From Alligator mississippiensis (Eukaryota > Chordata > Crocodylia > Alligatoridae): a stretch of 64,000 nt of DNA. The notes beneath the pieces were generated by a model. That model worked only from the letters and a program-made list of their open reading frames with translations, made no database searches and had not been told where the DNA came from. Positions 1-64,000 of the stretch are shown here, piece after piece. How positions within the stretch are numbered: the stretch's first letter is position 1; each line of letters starts with the position of its first letter. The stretch is from the NCBI RefSeq assembly GCF_030867095.1, contig NC_081824.1, positions 306,234,956 to 306,298,955 on the forward strand. The letters are read 5' to 3'. A program made the position numbers and the translations under genes.

Positions 1-1533
1 CCCCACCTTCCTCCCCGACACTGCCTGGGGCTCATGTCTTACTCATCCACCCGTTGTTATGTTACTGCTTGTTAGAATAGTAGGGGTAACAGGGCTTCAG
101 CTAAAGATTTCCCACCAGTAGTGATGAATATCGTATTCCTGTTCATCCTTCATGCATTAAATCCACCTGAATTAAAAATCTATAAAAGAAGAGTCAAGGT
201 AAGCAGAAGACAGGACCAGTAGGCAGCAGAAGAGAGAAGCATATAAGAATTATACCAAAGTTATACCTACAAGGGCTCAGAACATAGCATGTTTTTCTCG
301 ATGGCCTATGAATGATGCAACCTACTCACCGCAATTAGAAAAAGGCAACAGGATATGCCCCATAAGGCATCCTAAACATTTGACAAAAAACACTGTAGCA
401 GAGACAGAAACGAAGTAACATATTGAATTGTTTTAATGTAAGAGAAATAACATTGTATTTTACAATAACTACAATTGGGTTTACTAACCACCTTCTTCTA
501 CAATCCACAAGTCTGAACGTACAGTACACAAAGTACAGCAACAAGCTGGGCAGGAGAAGTTTTGGCCAAATGTTGGCAGTGCTTAACAAAATGCAATGGC
601 ATGAACTGCTAATATGTTTCACGTCCAATGTAACTGTCCTAAATAAAGCCTTTGACCAGGAAGGATGCATTGTAAGAGGATATGTGATACGACATCTGAC
701 AGATGCAACATAGGCTAATCTTGTTTTAACAAACCCCAACATTAATTGAAAGGGGAGCTTTCACATGCTGCCCAAAGCAGCCTAAAGGCTACAAAGCATT
801 ACATTCTCCAGAAGAGTAGCTGAAGCACATGGTTGTGTGTACTTTATTGCCGCAAATAAGAACTATTGTAATAATTAATCTAAATCATGGAAAGGAGAGT
901 CTCAAAAACAACCCAAAAGCCACTTGGTTACTAGCTGAGGTTCAGTGGCTACCCTTAATGTAGCTACATATGCATTACCACCACATCAGACAAGATCCTT
1001 CATCTTTCGATCACTTGGCAAGGAATCCATGGGACAGTGTTTGGGATTCATTAATACAGTTAAGAGCATCCCATGGGCTGTTGCGGAAGAACACACTACT
1101 ATTTGCCATCCCTTACAGGAATGAACCAAATACACTCCCTTCTTACCACCGCCACTCCAGGCTTCCTCAATGTGGCTCTCAGTATCTGTATGTAAAAAGA
1201 AAAATAGGAAATGCACTGCTACCACACCGCAGTCAGATCAGTTCTAAAGGAGATTTTCTTTGCTAGAGTTGTAAAGAGCTAGCAATACTCTAGTCAGGGA
1301 AATCAAATGTCAGCTCTTATTTATAATAAGGAAAATAAGCAGATCAGTAGAGTAGAGAGCATTTGTTTGTTGTGCCCTGCCCAGTGCCCTGGACATCTGA
1401 GGACAGCATTTAGGTACATGAGGAGTTTGACATTAATGGAGGATTTAGAGAGGACAGCAAGGATGGGCTAGAGGAAGAAAGATTTCAGGGAAGACTCAGA
1501 TGCAGCCTTGCATGAGCCAATAGATAAGGGCTA

Positions 1534-2325
1534 AGTACAGACAGTCAAAAAGCCTAAGGATTAATTGATTCAGTCTTTGCAGGTTAGTCGAAGCTGCAAA
1601 GATTGAACCAATAAGCAAATGAGCAGACATTCACTTGTGATTCAGGAAATGCAGCCACATGCCTGCAATGGCTCAAGCTGGAAGCCTGGGTGCACTAGAG
1701 CAAGGCTCTCTGCCTGTGTGTTCACTTCCTCTTTCTGCTGCTCCCAAGTCTTTGGGATTTACAAAACAATTACAGCAGCAGGACTCTGCAGAGTTGCTCA
1801 TCACTTCCTCTTCCTGCTTCCACATGCCTCTGGGATTTGTAGTCCACAGTCACAGCCAGAATTAAGTAAGCCAGCAGGGCATAGCTGTTCTGTACTTAGG
1901 GGAAGGTGAGTTTAACTCCCCACTCCCTGGCCCCAGGCCCCAGCTGGGGTTTGCCTGGGGGAGGGAGGGGCAGTAAGCCAGCCAGTGAGATCAGTAAACC
2001 AGCCCCTGGCCTCACTGCTCCAGCTAGGGATCAGAGGGGTGGGACCAGTTCTGCTGTCTGGAGCAGACAGCACAGCCCAGCCCAGGGCTGAAAACCATGC
2101 TGGGGGAACTAATTTAACTTGAACCAGGAAGGGGTCTGGGACAGAAGTTTCATAAACCAGTTTGACCTAAATCAGTTAAGTCTGATACTACATTCAACCA
2201 GGTTTATCTTAAACTAGTTTCAGCCATTTTGAAACTGGTTTATGTGCGCTGAACTTCTGTTCTATTACAGATTTAAAGCGGTTTCTGATCACTTAAACTG
2301 ATTTATGTGCAACTTCTGTCCCTAG
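1534..2325. mobile_element. Unclassified TIR DNA transposon, copy 1
   Basis: The left end reads ggctaagtacagacagtcaa and the right end acttctgtccctagcc, whose complement begins ggctagggacagaagt. The body matches the second copy at 17627-18722 in inverted orientation, including aaaaagcct...gattcagtctttgcaggttagtc and the AAACCAGTTT-rich half near 2150-2300. A 3-base AAG flanks both ends, which may be a target duplication. No transposase frame is visible, so it is non-autonomous. Confidence 0.7.
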
Positions 2326-2529
2326 CCAAGGTGACGGTGGCAATATGAGTGAGCCACTTTTTAAAGGTGGATTACAGCCACAATTTAAGGAACATAAGGG
2401 GGGAGGAGGGAGGAAATGTCATCGAGCCCATGGTTATTTTATTTACAATGTCATCCCCCTATCACCCAGACTTTTCATTCTGTGATGCTGGACTGTTAGT
2501 TGTTACATGTTTGTAAGTTATCAGGAAGT

Positions 2530-3083
2530 AAGGAAGTCAACTGGGGTTAGATGACACCAGCAAGATAATCAGCCAAACGCTTCTTGAATGTGTCCAGATT
2601 AGGTTCTTGCACCACTTCTGGGGGGAGTCTATTCCAGACTGGAGACTGGAATAGGTTTTTTCTTATGTCCTGTCTAAAATGTTTTTCTAGCAGTTTATGA
2701 CCATTTGAGCTTGTCTTCCCTTGGGGTGCCCTGGTGAACAGACGTTCTTTCAGATCCTGATGCACACACCTTATGTACTCATAGGCTGCCACCAAGTTAC
2801 CCCTGAGCCCGCACTTCTCCATGCTGAAGAGTCCCATGCCTCTCAGCCTGTCCCCAAAAGGCCTGTTCTCTTGGACTCTGATCATGTGTGTAACTCTCCT
2901 CTGGACTTTCTCAAGCTTCTCCACATCCTTTCTAAAGTGTGGAGCCCAGAATTGGACGCAGTACTCCAGCTGCAGCCTCACCAAGGCTGAGTAAAGTGGG
3001 AGGATGACATCTTGGGTCTTGCTTGAGATGCGTCGGTAGATGCAAGCCAGGATTTCATTTGCTTTGCTGGCTGCAGCATTGCA
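2530..3083 (-). mobile_element. CR1 LINE fragment, minus orientation
   Basis: The minus strand encodes the end of a CR1 reverse-transcriptase ORF, with words such as LPLYSALVRLQLEYCVQFWA and VWNRLPPEVVQ. The extreme 3' end with its short direct repeats is missing. The open stretch is only partial, so this is a dead copy. Confidence 0.9.
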
Positions 3084-3106
3084 TTGGAAATAAAATCCTA
3101 AAATAA

Positions 3107-3356
3107 ACAAACTGCTGGAAGACCGTTTTAGACTGGACGTAAGGAAGAACTTCTTTACCATCCGAGTCTCCAGAGTCTGGAATAGACTCCCCCCAGAAGT
3201 GGTGCAACCACTTACTCTGGACTCATTCAAGAGGCGTTTGGATGATTATCTTGCTGAGGTCATCTGACCCCAGCTGATTTCCTGCCCTTTGGGCAGGGGA
3301 TTGGATCCAATGATCTCACAAGGTCCCTTCCAGCCCTAATATCTATGAAAACTATG
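3107..3356 (+). mobile_element. CR1 LINE 3' end, plus orientation
   Basis: The DNA reads tagactggacgtaaggaaga, then the conserved tail with ggtcccttccagccctaa and ends in atctatgaaaactatgatg. The CR1 3' hallmark ATGAAA-type repeat is visible. It lies immediately next to an oppositely oriented CR1, giving a head-to-head arrangement. Confidence 0.9.
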
Positions 3357-5342
3357 ATGTTTCTCCCAAATCATTACCCAGCAATGTGCCAAGCTGGCAC
3401 AGGCTAATGGAGCAGAAAAATATATAACAAGAGACCAGACATAAATCTTTACGCTGAAAGGCTAGATTTTGTTTTATGCCTCTTTAGTGTAATCTTTCTT
3501 AAAAGAGGCATGGTGCTACAGGGTTCCAGCTTAATGCACCATGATTGAAATATACTCACCATTCAGATTCCTCTCCAAATTTGCCAACAAAAGCACCCTG
3601 AGAAGTACAGCACAAAGTCACTTTGCTAAGGAGCCATCTGGGACGGTCAAGTCAAGCAATGGGGTCTTAAAACAACAGTGATAATCCAAGTTTCAAAGAA
3701 GGATGTCTTTGCTATTTCCCTCCCGTCTCCAACTCACTAATGCTGAGACAAGCAGTGGAGACTAAATGTCAGGTCACCTTGTTAGACAAAATATGTCTGG
3801 GCAACAGGCAGTGGAAACAATCTAAAAAGAGGCTTAATGTTTAACTCATGATTTTACAGTAATAGTCATCATATCTTTTAAACTTTCTTTTAATAGTTAT
3901 TCCTTCATGGTTTTTAAGCAAGTCAAACCCACTGAATTTAAGGAAAGGGGGAAAAGGTAGGAATGAAACCTTTGTAAACAAGGTGCTAGAAAAATACAGA
4001 TTTTGCTATACTGCATTATCTTTAACTCCAGCTTTTTAAAATCAATACTGTTAAAAAAGAGATTATTTTTCTTGGTTCCAAGTCTTGGAGCTATAAAATT
4101 GTGCTAAGGAATATCTTAGAAATAGCAACTGTGCCAAGTCTAGTTATTCACCAGAACTGGGGTTAAAACAGAAACTAATGAGAGTGAAGCTTCTGCAGAA
4201 ATCAACCTTGAGTAATTATCTATGTATTTTCAGTGTCACACCTTGGTAAAAAAAGAAGACTTGAAGCTGCCTATCTGCGTGCTCAGTCTAGGGGCACACA
4301 GTACATGATAACACTCAATTACAAGCAGTGAATCAAATATCTAGAAAACAAAGCCAAATTAAATGAATTATTTTGTGCTTTTTTACATCCCACATATTTC
4401 TATAAGCAAGAGTGCAAGGATGTAGGGAATGGAATGATAACATTTTCCATACACACAGTTTACTTCAACTCTACTGAGTCACTGAAGACCAAAGCGTTCC
4501 AAGTGGCCTTGGTGTTCACTGTGTTGCTTTGTACTGAGCATTGGTTCATTTGGCATAGAGTGTGAAAGGTCCTGAATATTAAAACAACACAAAACTGTTG
4601 TAGCTGAGCTGCAAAATACTGTCACCATACTGCTTCAAAACCTATCCGTCGCACTGAAAAGGAACATCTCAACTGAAATGGCTCCTCACTCAAAATTAAA
4701 TAGTTGAATCTCATAGTCCTCAGTATTTTTCACAGATAATGGCGTTTCTATTTATTATCTGGCACATACTTCTCAATATTAAAATGAGGACTTAGTGAAA
4801 TCAATGGCAAAAATCTGTATTAGAACTGGGTTGATTTTTTGTCAGATGAACATCGAATTTCCCAAAAAGGCAATTTCAGACCACAAAATGGGGGAGAATA
4901 AAATAAAAAAACCCCAAACATTCTGACTCTTTCATTTCAAAGCAATCTTTTGAGACCAAAATTAGCAAAATATAATTTTTTAAAAGGTTCAATATGTATA
5001 TACAAATGAAACTGCTTAATGTGATTTTAAATTTGGTTTAAAATGATTTAAATTTGGCTTTAATATGATTTTAAATTTGGTTTCACTTTTTGGTGAAAAA
5101 GATATTTTTTCTTTCCTTTGAGGTTAACCTTATTTTCCCCCAGTGATCAATGATTTATGTAGGACTAGTCAAGATTTTTTCCCAAAACTTTTCTGTAGCT
5201 TAAAAATGTTTGTTTGCCCTTCTAAAGCTTGGTAAACTAGCCTGTAGCAAATGAACATTAAAGCTTAGCTTCCATGCTGCCATAATGTGACTACTCCTAA
5301 AACACATACATGGATGTGGCATAAACCACTGTGGAAACCTAA

Positions 5343-5643
5343 GGGCTCCTCTAGATGTGCAAGGAGCCTCCTTGATGTGATGGAAATCGAATAGTTGAGT
5401 CTGCTGGAGCGCAGAAATTACTACGCTCCACCAGACTTTAGCATCACCTGTCTCAGCATCCCTACTCTAAAAAATGGTGGCAGGGTACTTTGATCATGTG
5501 ATCAGCTTTAGTTCAAAGTGCCCCACCACCATTTTTCAGCACAGACACGCAGATGCACATGATGCTCGGGTGCTTTTAATTAGCATGGGTTGCTAATTAA
5601 AGCACCCCCCCACGCCTCTTGGAGCACGTGTAAAAATGCCCCC
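5343..5643. mobile_element. MITE-like element, copy 1
   Basis: About 300 bp beginning gggctcctctagatgtgcaa and ending acgtgtaaaaatgcccc, so the tips are loosely inverted. Blocks gagtctgctggagcgc, ctttagttcaaagtgccccaccaccatttttcag and cctcttgga are shared with 37169-37482. The size, tips and repeat number fit a PIF/Harbinger-type MITE, a class abundant in crocodilians as Chompy; that family name is a guess. Confidence 0.65.
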
Positions 5644-6179
5644 AGATTCCAAATCTGTTGGAGAAATGAGGTAGTTTACTCCACAAATTAAAAGTGGCTT
5701 TGTTGGAGGGCAAAACAATTGCTGATAATTTAAGAAGAGATGTTATAGAATTTAAAAGTAAAAGACAAAACAAAATTAAAATTATTTTAAAAAAATCATA
5801 AAAGTGAAACATGTACTTTAATTTTTATGTTCCCGAAGTAGCCCCAACTATAGAGAAAATGCATGAGAACAGGACAATACAAATGATGGAAAATAAACTA
5901 GTCTCACATCACTTTCCTATTTTAGTGAAATTCCAGAAATAAATGAAGACTCGAAGCAAAGAAAGAAATTTAAGGCCAAGGTTTCCTGGAGCCACTACTC
6001 ATTTCGGGTCCCCACATGAGAATTTCAGAGAACCTGATTTCAAAGGTTGGTTGCTCTGCAGTCTCTGAAAATCAGAGCCTTTTAAAGGTATCTCAGTCAA
6101 GCACCCAAAATCAGTAGTCACGTTTCAAAGCTTTGTCCAAGATTTAAAAAAAATGTTTGAATAATGTAAGTTATTATTT

Positions 6180-6420
6180 GTGAAATGTGTATCCTTATAC
6201 ATGCATATTATTAATATAACGTATATATTAATGTGCATTATATATGATATACAGTATAAAATACATATTTTACAAATAATTTACATTATCCAAACTTTTT
6301 TTTACATCTTGGACAAAGATGTATATAGTGTGTGCGTGTGTGTGTAGTATATACTTGTATAAAGATACACCTTTTTGTGTATAAAGATACATATATACAC
6401 ATATACATGCACACACATAT
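6180..6420. repeat. AT/TG-rich simple sequence
   Basis: Alternating TA, TG and CA stretches, such as tgtgtgcgtgtgtgtg and tatatacacatatacatg. There is local inverted symmetry: ttcaaagctttgtccaagatttaaaaaaaat near 6125 is mirrored by tttttttacatcttggacaaag near 6297, which could form a foldback. Confidence 0.6.
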
Positions 6421-7589
6421 GATTTTTAAGCTCATTACTACTTCATGATTTCAAAATATAACTACTGTCATATCCAGCTAGTTCATGCAACTCAAACCAA
6501 AACCAAACAAAGCAGTTTTTAAAAAAATAGGATTTTAAAAGAGAATTTTAAAAGCTATAATATGAGGGTTGTGGTTTCAGTTCTAAATGAGTAGATATAA
6601 CTATGTTGGAAAAGAGTATTTCTCCAGTTTCAGTTCCTTAAGTTGAATCTCAAGCTGGAGTTATTTAACCATTTGTCCTTTGTGTTCAGTTATTAACTTG
6701 GATCCTCAGCTATTGCTGCACCGAGAACAGCAGCATTTGGACCTCTCAAATCAGCATTATTCTAGTAATTATTCTATACAAAAAGATGAAAGATTCTAAA
6801 TTCTGTTTGACCAAAACGAGAAAGCAGGACTTGCAGAGCAAGTGAATGTGGAGGGGATGGGTGGGGGGTGGAAAAAGAGTTAATTGATTTATTTAATGGT
6901 TTTACTTATTAAAAATGTGCATTAATATTGTATTGCACCCTAAAAGAAAATACATGAAAAATAATGAAGATAAAAATAGCAAAGAAGTATTTTTGAGGGA
7001 ACTACAATTCTAATTTAATATCATTCAGCTGAAATGTAGCTTACTCCATCTTACTAGGCTGTTTTAGATTTGTATGTGGGCCTGTAGCAAGGGCAAATGC
7101 ATGATGAATCACCTAGCACTGCACACACCAAACCTGCTGGATTCAGTAAGGATCCATTATTCTGCCTTGCTGTGGTACTGCTATGGTTAAAAAGATAACT
7201 GCAGCCTATTACCAGGTTTACAAAACAGTTTGCTCTGTACACAAAGGGGTCTATTTCTCAGTGGACAAGGGACTCAAGTCACACAAGTATTGTATCTGTG
7301 TAAGTTCCTTGTGCATTGATATTAGGACAGATTTAAATAGGTACAAAGTCCTTGGAAATAAAATTATCAAAGTAATACAAAAAGGTGGTTTTCTTTATTG
7401 TATGGAGCAAATGAAAAAGGAAGAAAAGAATTCTATTAAGATGCCTTGTTAGTGCATGGATTCATATCAAAGTTCAGCAGCAAAACTGCATCTCAGTTGC
7501 ATCATTATTGATGATTAACAAAGCAGCAAGATAAGCTTGAATGGGATTTCAACCCATTCAGAAAATGTTTCTGGTTCAAGCAAAGGAAA

Positions 7590-8293
7590 ACACAGGGCTT
7601 GGGAAGAGAAGACTAGGAGGAAGGCGGGATCTAATAGCAGCCTTCCACTACCTGAACGGTGGTTCTGAAGAGGATGGAGCTGGGTTTTCCGAAGAGGATG
7701 GAGCTGGGTTTTCAATTAGGGGTATGGCACTTCTGCCACTGCCATGCCACTGGCACACTCGCCAATCAGCTGTAGGGGTGGACCCCCCCCCACCCTCAGT
7801 TGCTGATCGGCCACTGGGAGGACCTCCCCCCACCACGCTCATCGACTGGCTGCTGAGGCTCCTCCCCACCCACTTGCCGATCGGCCACTGGGGAACCCCC
7901 CCACCCCACACACACACTCATTGACTGGCCACCAAGGAACTCCTTCCTTCTTGACCAGCTGCTGGGGGTACACTGACCCCAAAAGGTTGAAAACTACTGT
8001 GCTAAACTGTTCTTAGGGGTGGCAGATGACAGAACAAGGAGCAATGGTCTCAAGTTGCAGCAAGGGAAGTTTAGGTTAGATATTTGGAAGAACTTTCTCA
8101 CTAGGAGGGTAGTAAAACACTGGAACAGGATCACCAGAGAGGTGGTGGAATCTCCATCCTTGGAAATCTTTAAGACCTGGCTAGACAAAGCCTTGGCTGG
8201 GATGATCTAATTGGGGATGGTCCACACACACAATGGACTAGATGACCTCCTGAGGTCCTTTCCAACGCTAATTTTCTATGATTCTATGATGTG
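7590..8293 (+). mobile_element. CR1 LINE 3' portion, interrupted by a hAT-like insertion
   Basis: The left part reads gatctaatagcagccttcca and the right part ggtggcagatgacagaacaa to ctatgattctatgatg, both typical of one CR1 subfamily. Between them, about 7704-7999, lies foreign GC-rich sequence. The short open frame KHWNRITREVVESPSLEIFK is the CR1 ORF2 tail. Confidence 0.85.
7704..7999. mobile_element. Non-autonomous hAT-like element inside CR1
   Basis: The right end gttgaaaactactg and the preceding ccagctgctgggggtacac match, in inverse, the start of the hAT at 14329 (caggggttttcaacc...gtgtacccccagcagctgg). The left tip (ctgggttttcaatt) is eroded, and a 24-base piece of the CR1 flank is duplicated beside it. 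No clean 8-bp duplication was found. Confidence 0.55.
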
Positions 8294-9034
8294 CTTAATT
8301 AAGTCACAATTAAATTGCTTAATTAAATGCTTTCTTGAATCAGCCCTTACCTTACAACACCTGGGCACACATCAACAGTTCATGAGACATGGCAAACATT
8401 TGAGATTCTCTTCCCCTCTGCACAAGGACTCCTGAAAATCCTGGCAAGATTGAACTATTAAGGGAATGATAAACATAACAATGATGCTTCATTCTGCAAG
8501 CTGCTTAGGGATGTGTAATAATCTGTTTTCATGAGAGGCTCTTTGATCAAGTTGAACCCCAGCCAGCGCTTTATACAACACATTCAAACACCTAGGGCAC
8601 ACATCACCACCGGGCGCTGTGGGACTTTACGTCAGCACATCTGCTGCCTAATTCCCAATAATGGCTGTACTGTGCAGGGTAGCACAGAGGCTTTTCTTTA
8701 CTGTGATTGCTGTTGCTATCATGTACAGCTTAACTAAATGAAGCAGTAAACAGGGGAAAGAGGTATCATTAAAGATTCAGACTATTTGAGATCGGGTGGC
8801 TTCCAGGCTGACTTCAAATACCACAATTTTAAATGTATATGAAATTGGTTTATACCATATCTTTCTCTCTTTTAGCCTGCTTATGACCTGCCCTTACACA
8901 CATTCAAATAAGCATTAGGCATCAAGTGAATAACTGAACCTCTGCTTGCACCGTTTTCTCCAGAAGTGGAGACTCTGCTAGGCCCTACTCCTATTAGCAA
9001 GAGAGAGAAGAGGTCCAGTTTGGGACTCTGTGGC

Positions 9035-9500
9035 CGTATCCACACAAGCAGATGACTACGCAGTTGTTACTGTGCAGTCATTTAGTAGTTCCTTAACCAA
9101 GTATCAGAGCCATCCGTAGAAGTGTGTGGGGCCTAGAGCACATCAGCCTGTGTGCAGCCTGTGCAGGGGAAGGAAGTGGGGGGTAGCGAGTGGCCGGAGC
9201 ATGAAGCTAGCAGTGTGCGGTGGCCACGCAGAGTGGTGGCACCCTGAGTGGGGCCCGTACGACACTGTCTGCAGGGCCCCCCAAAGCACAGGGCCTCACC
9301 CCCCACCCCTGCAAGGGACAGCTCAACCAAGTACTAAATGACTGTGCAGTAACCAGCATTACTACGCAGTCCCATCGCCGCATGGTTATTTTTAGCTGCT
9401 ACTGCGCAGTAGTGTTGGCATCACGGTTCATGCCCAGCAAAGCTACATCGCCATAGCAACAAGCTATGGTGCAGAAGCTCATTGCTATGGTGATATAGTG
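9035..9500. repeat. Foldback-like, probable DNA-element stretch
   Basis: gactacgcag...actgtgcagtcatttagta (9052-9090) is mirrored by tactaaatgactgtgcagtaa and actacgcagtc (9330-9370). A second small inverted pair is catagcaacaagctatgg near 9452. The middle is GC-rich. The tips and any target duplication are not clear. Confidence 0.45.
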
Positions 9501-9790
9501 TCTCGTAGAGAGGCACCCTGTATGGAGACAAGATCCTCACTGACTTCAGCAGGAATTTTCAGTATGGAAAAGGTATGAGGTGAGGAAGATGGATACATGA
9601 AAGTGCAGACTGCATTATAATACAACTCTGAAAATCCAAGGTAAAAAATATCTTTCTTCCTTGCTTTCAGTTGTGCAAAGTTACAATAGATAAATCCACT
9701 AAATTCAGGCATACTTGTGGTAGCCAGTGGTCATTAAGAGTCATGTCATCAAAGCAGCAGAACCCTGTCCTCTCTGCAGGCTGTTTCCTC

Positions 9791-64000
<54,210 letters not shown>

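Larger units (their letters stand above)
1..9790 (-). other. SYTL5 3'UTR and/or downstream flank
   Basis: No coding exon was found left of the SYTL5 stop. The extent of the 3'UTR cannot be read directly. Minus-strand AATAAA words occur at 7394-7399 and 843-848; neither has a clear GU-rich element, so no poly(A) site is called. The stretch holds a TIR element (1534-2325), two CR1 pieces (2530-3356), a MITE (5343-5643), AT-rich simple sequence (about 6180-6420), a CR1 with an inserted hAT (7590-8293) and a foldback-like stretch (9035-9500). Positions 1-1527, 3357-5342, 5644-7589 and 8294-9034 show nothing else I recognise. Confidence 0.6.

Noticed and set aside
335-742. 135-codon open frame on the minus strand downstream of SYTL5
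   Set aside because: Low-complexity hydrophobic mix, no recognisable motif and no splice or family support. Treated as a chance frame.
1-9790. Search for a second host gene, such as the SRPX neighbour known beside mammalian SYTL5
   Set aside because: No exon with protein-like sequence and splice sites was found. The neighbour, if present, lies beyond the left edge.

Overview
The window looks like a piece of a large, repeat-rich, non-mammalian amniote genome. It carries one recognisable host gene, SYTL5 (synaptotagmin-like protein 5), on the minus strand. The organism is most probably a crocodilian, with a turtle as the alternative. This rests on many CR1 LINE pieces of several subfamilies, many non-autonomous hAT and other TIR elements, no Alu, L1 or B-type SINEs, and introns much longer than is usual in birds. 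The species call is inference; the gene call is firm.

SYTL5 runs from right to left. Fifteen coding exons between 63275 and 9791 join in one continuous reading frame of about 655 codons, all with GT-AG junctions and matching phases. They run from the end of the Rab27-binding Slp homology domain ([12 protein letters not shown]) through the linker (SGTPSIAVS, RSKSVPG) and the C2A and C2B domains to the C-terminus SMGKRRL and a stop codon. The start codon and first exons, which hold the first Slp homology helix and the zinc finger, lie beyond the right edge. A 66-bp exon at 31382-31447 keeps the frame and looks like the known 22-residue cassette. Positions 1-9790 are 3'UTR and/or downstream DNA.

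The rest is intron and flank filled with transposon fossils. CR1 pieces lie at 2530-3356 (two, head to head), 7590-8293, 15190-16447, 21803-24109 (several), 31722-33240 (two in a row), 52683-53520, 55350-55713 and 59299-59769. At least a dozen hAT-type non-autonomous elements were recognised by inverted CAG...CTG or related ends, most with 8-bp target duplications. Three of these are long palindromes (44929-46029, 55804-56564, 56737-56951). One hAT at 14737-16562 was split by a CR1. A solo LTR with TG...CA ends and a perfect 5-bp duplication sits at 39620-40379. Two copies of an unclassified TIR element (about 1534-2325 and 17627-18722) and two copies of a roughly 300-bp MITE (5343-5643 and 37169-37482) are also visible.

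I found no CRISPR array, operon, or second host gene, and nothing that amounts to a new biological system. The most useful leads are the cassette exon with an inverted repeat just upstream of it, the long palindromic hATs, the sense-oriented solo LTR, and a repeat-free candidate regulatory stretch near 27180-27850.
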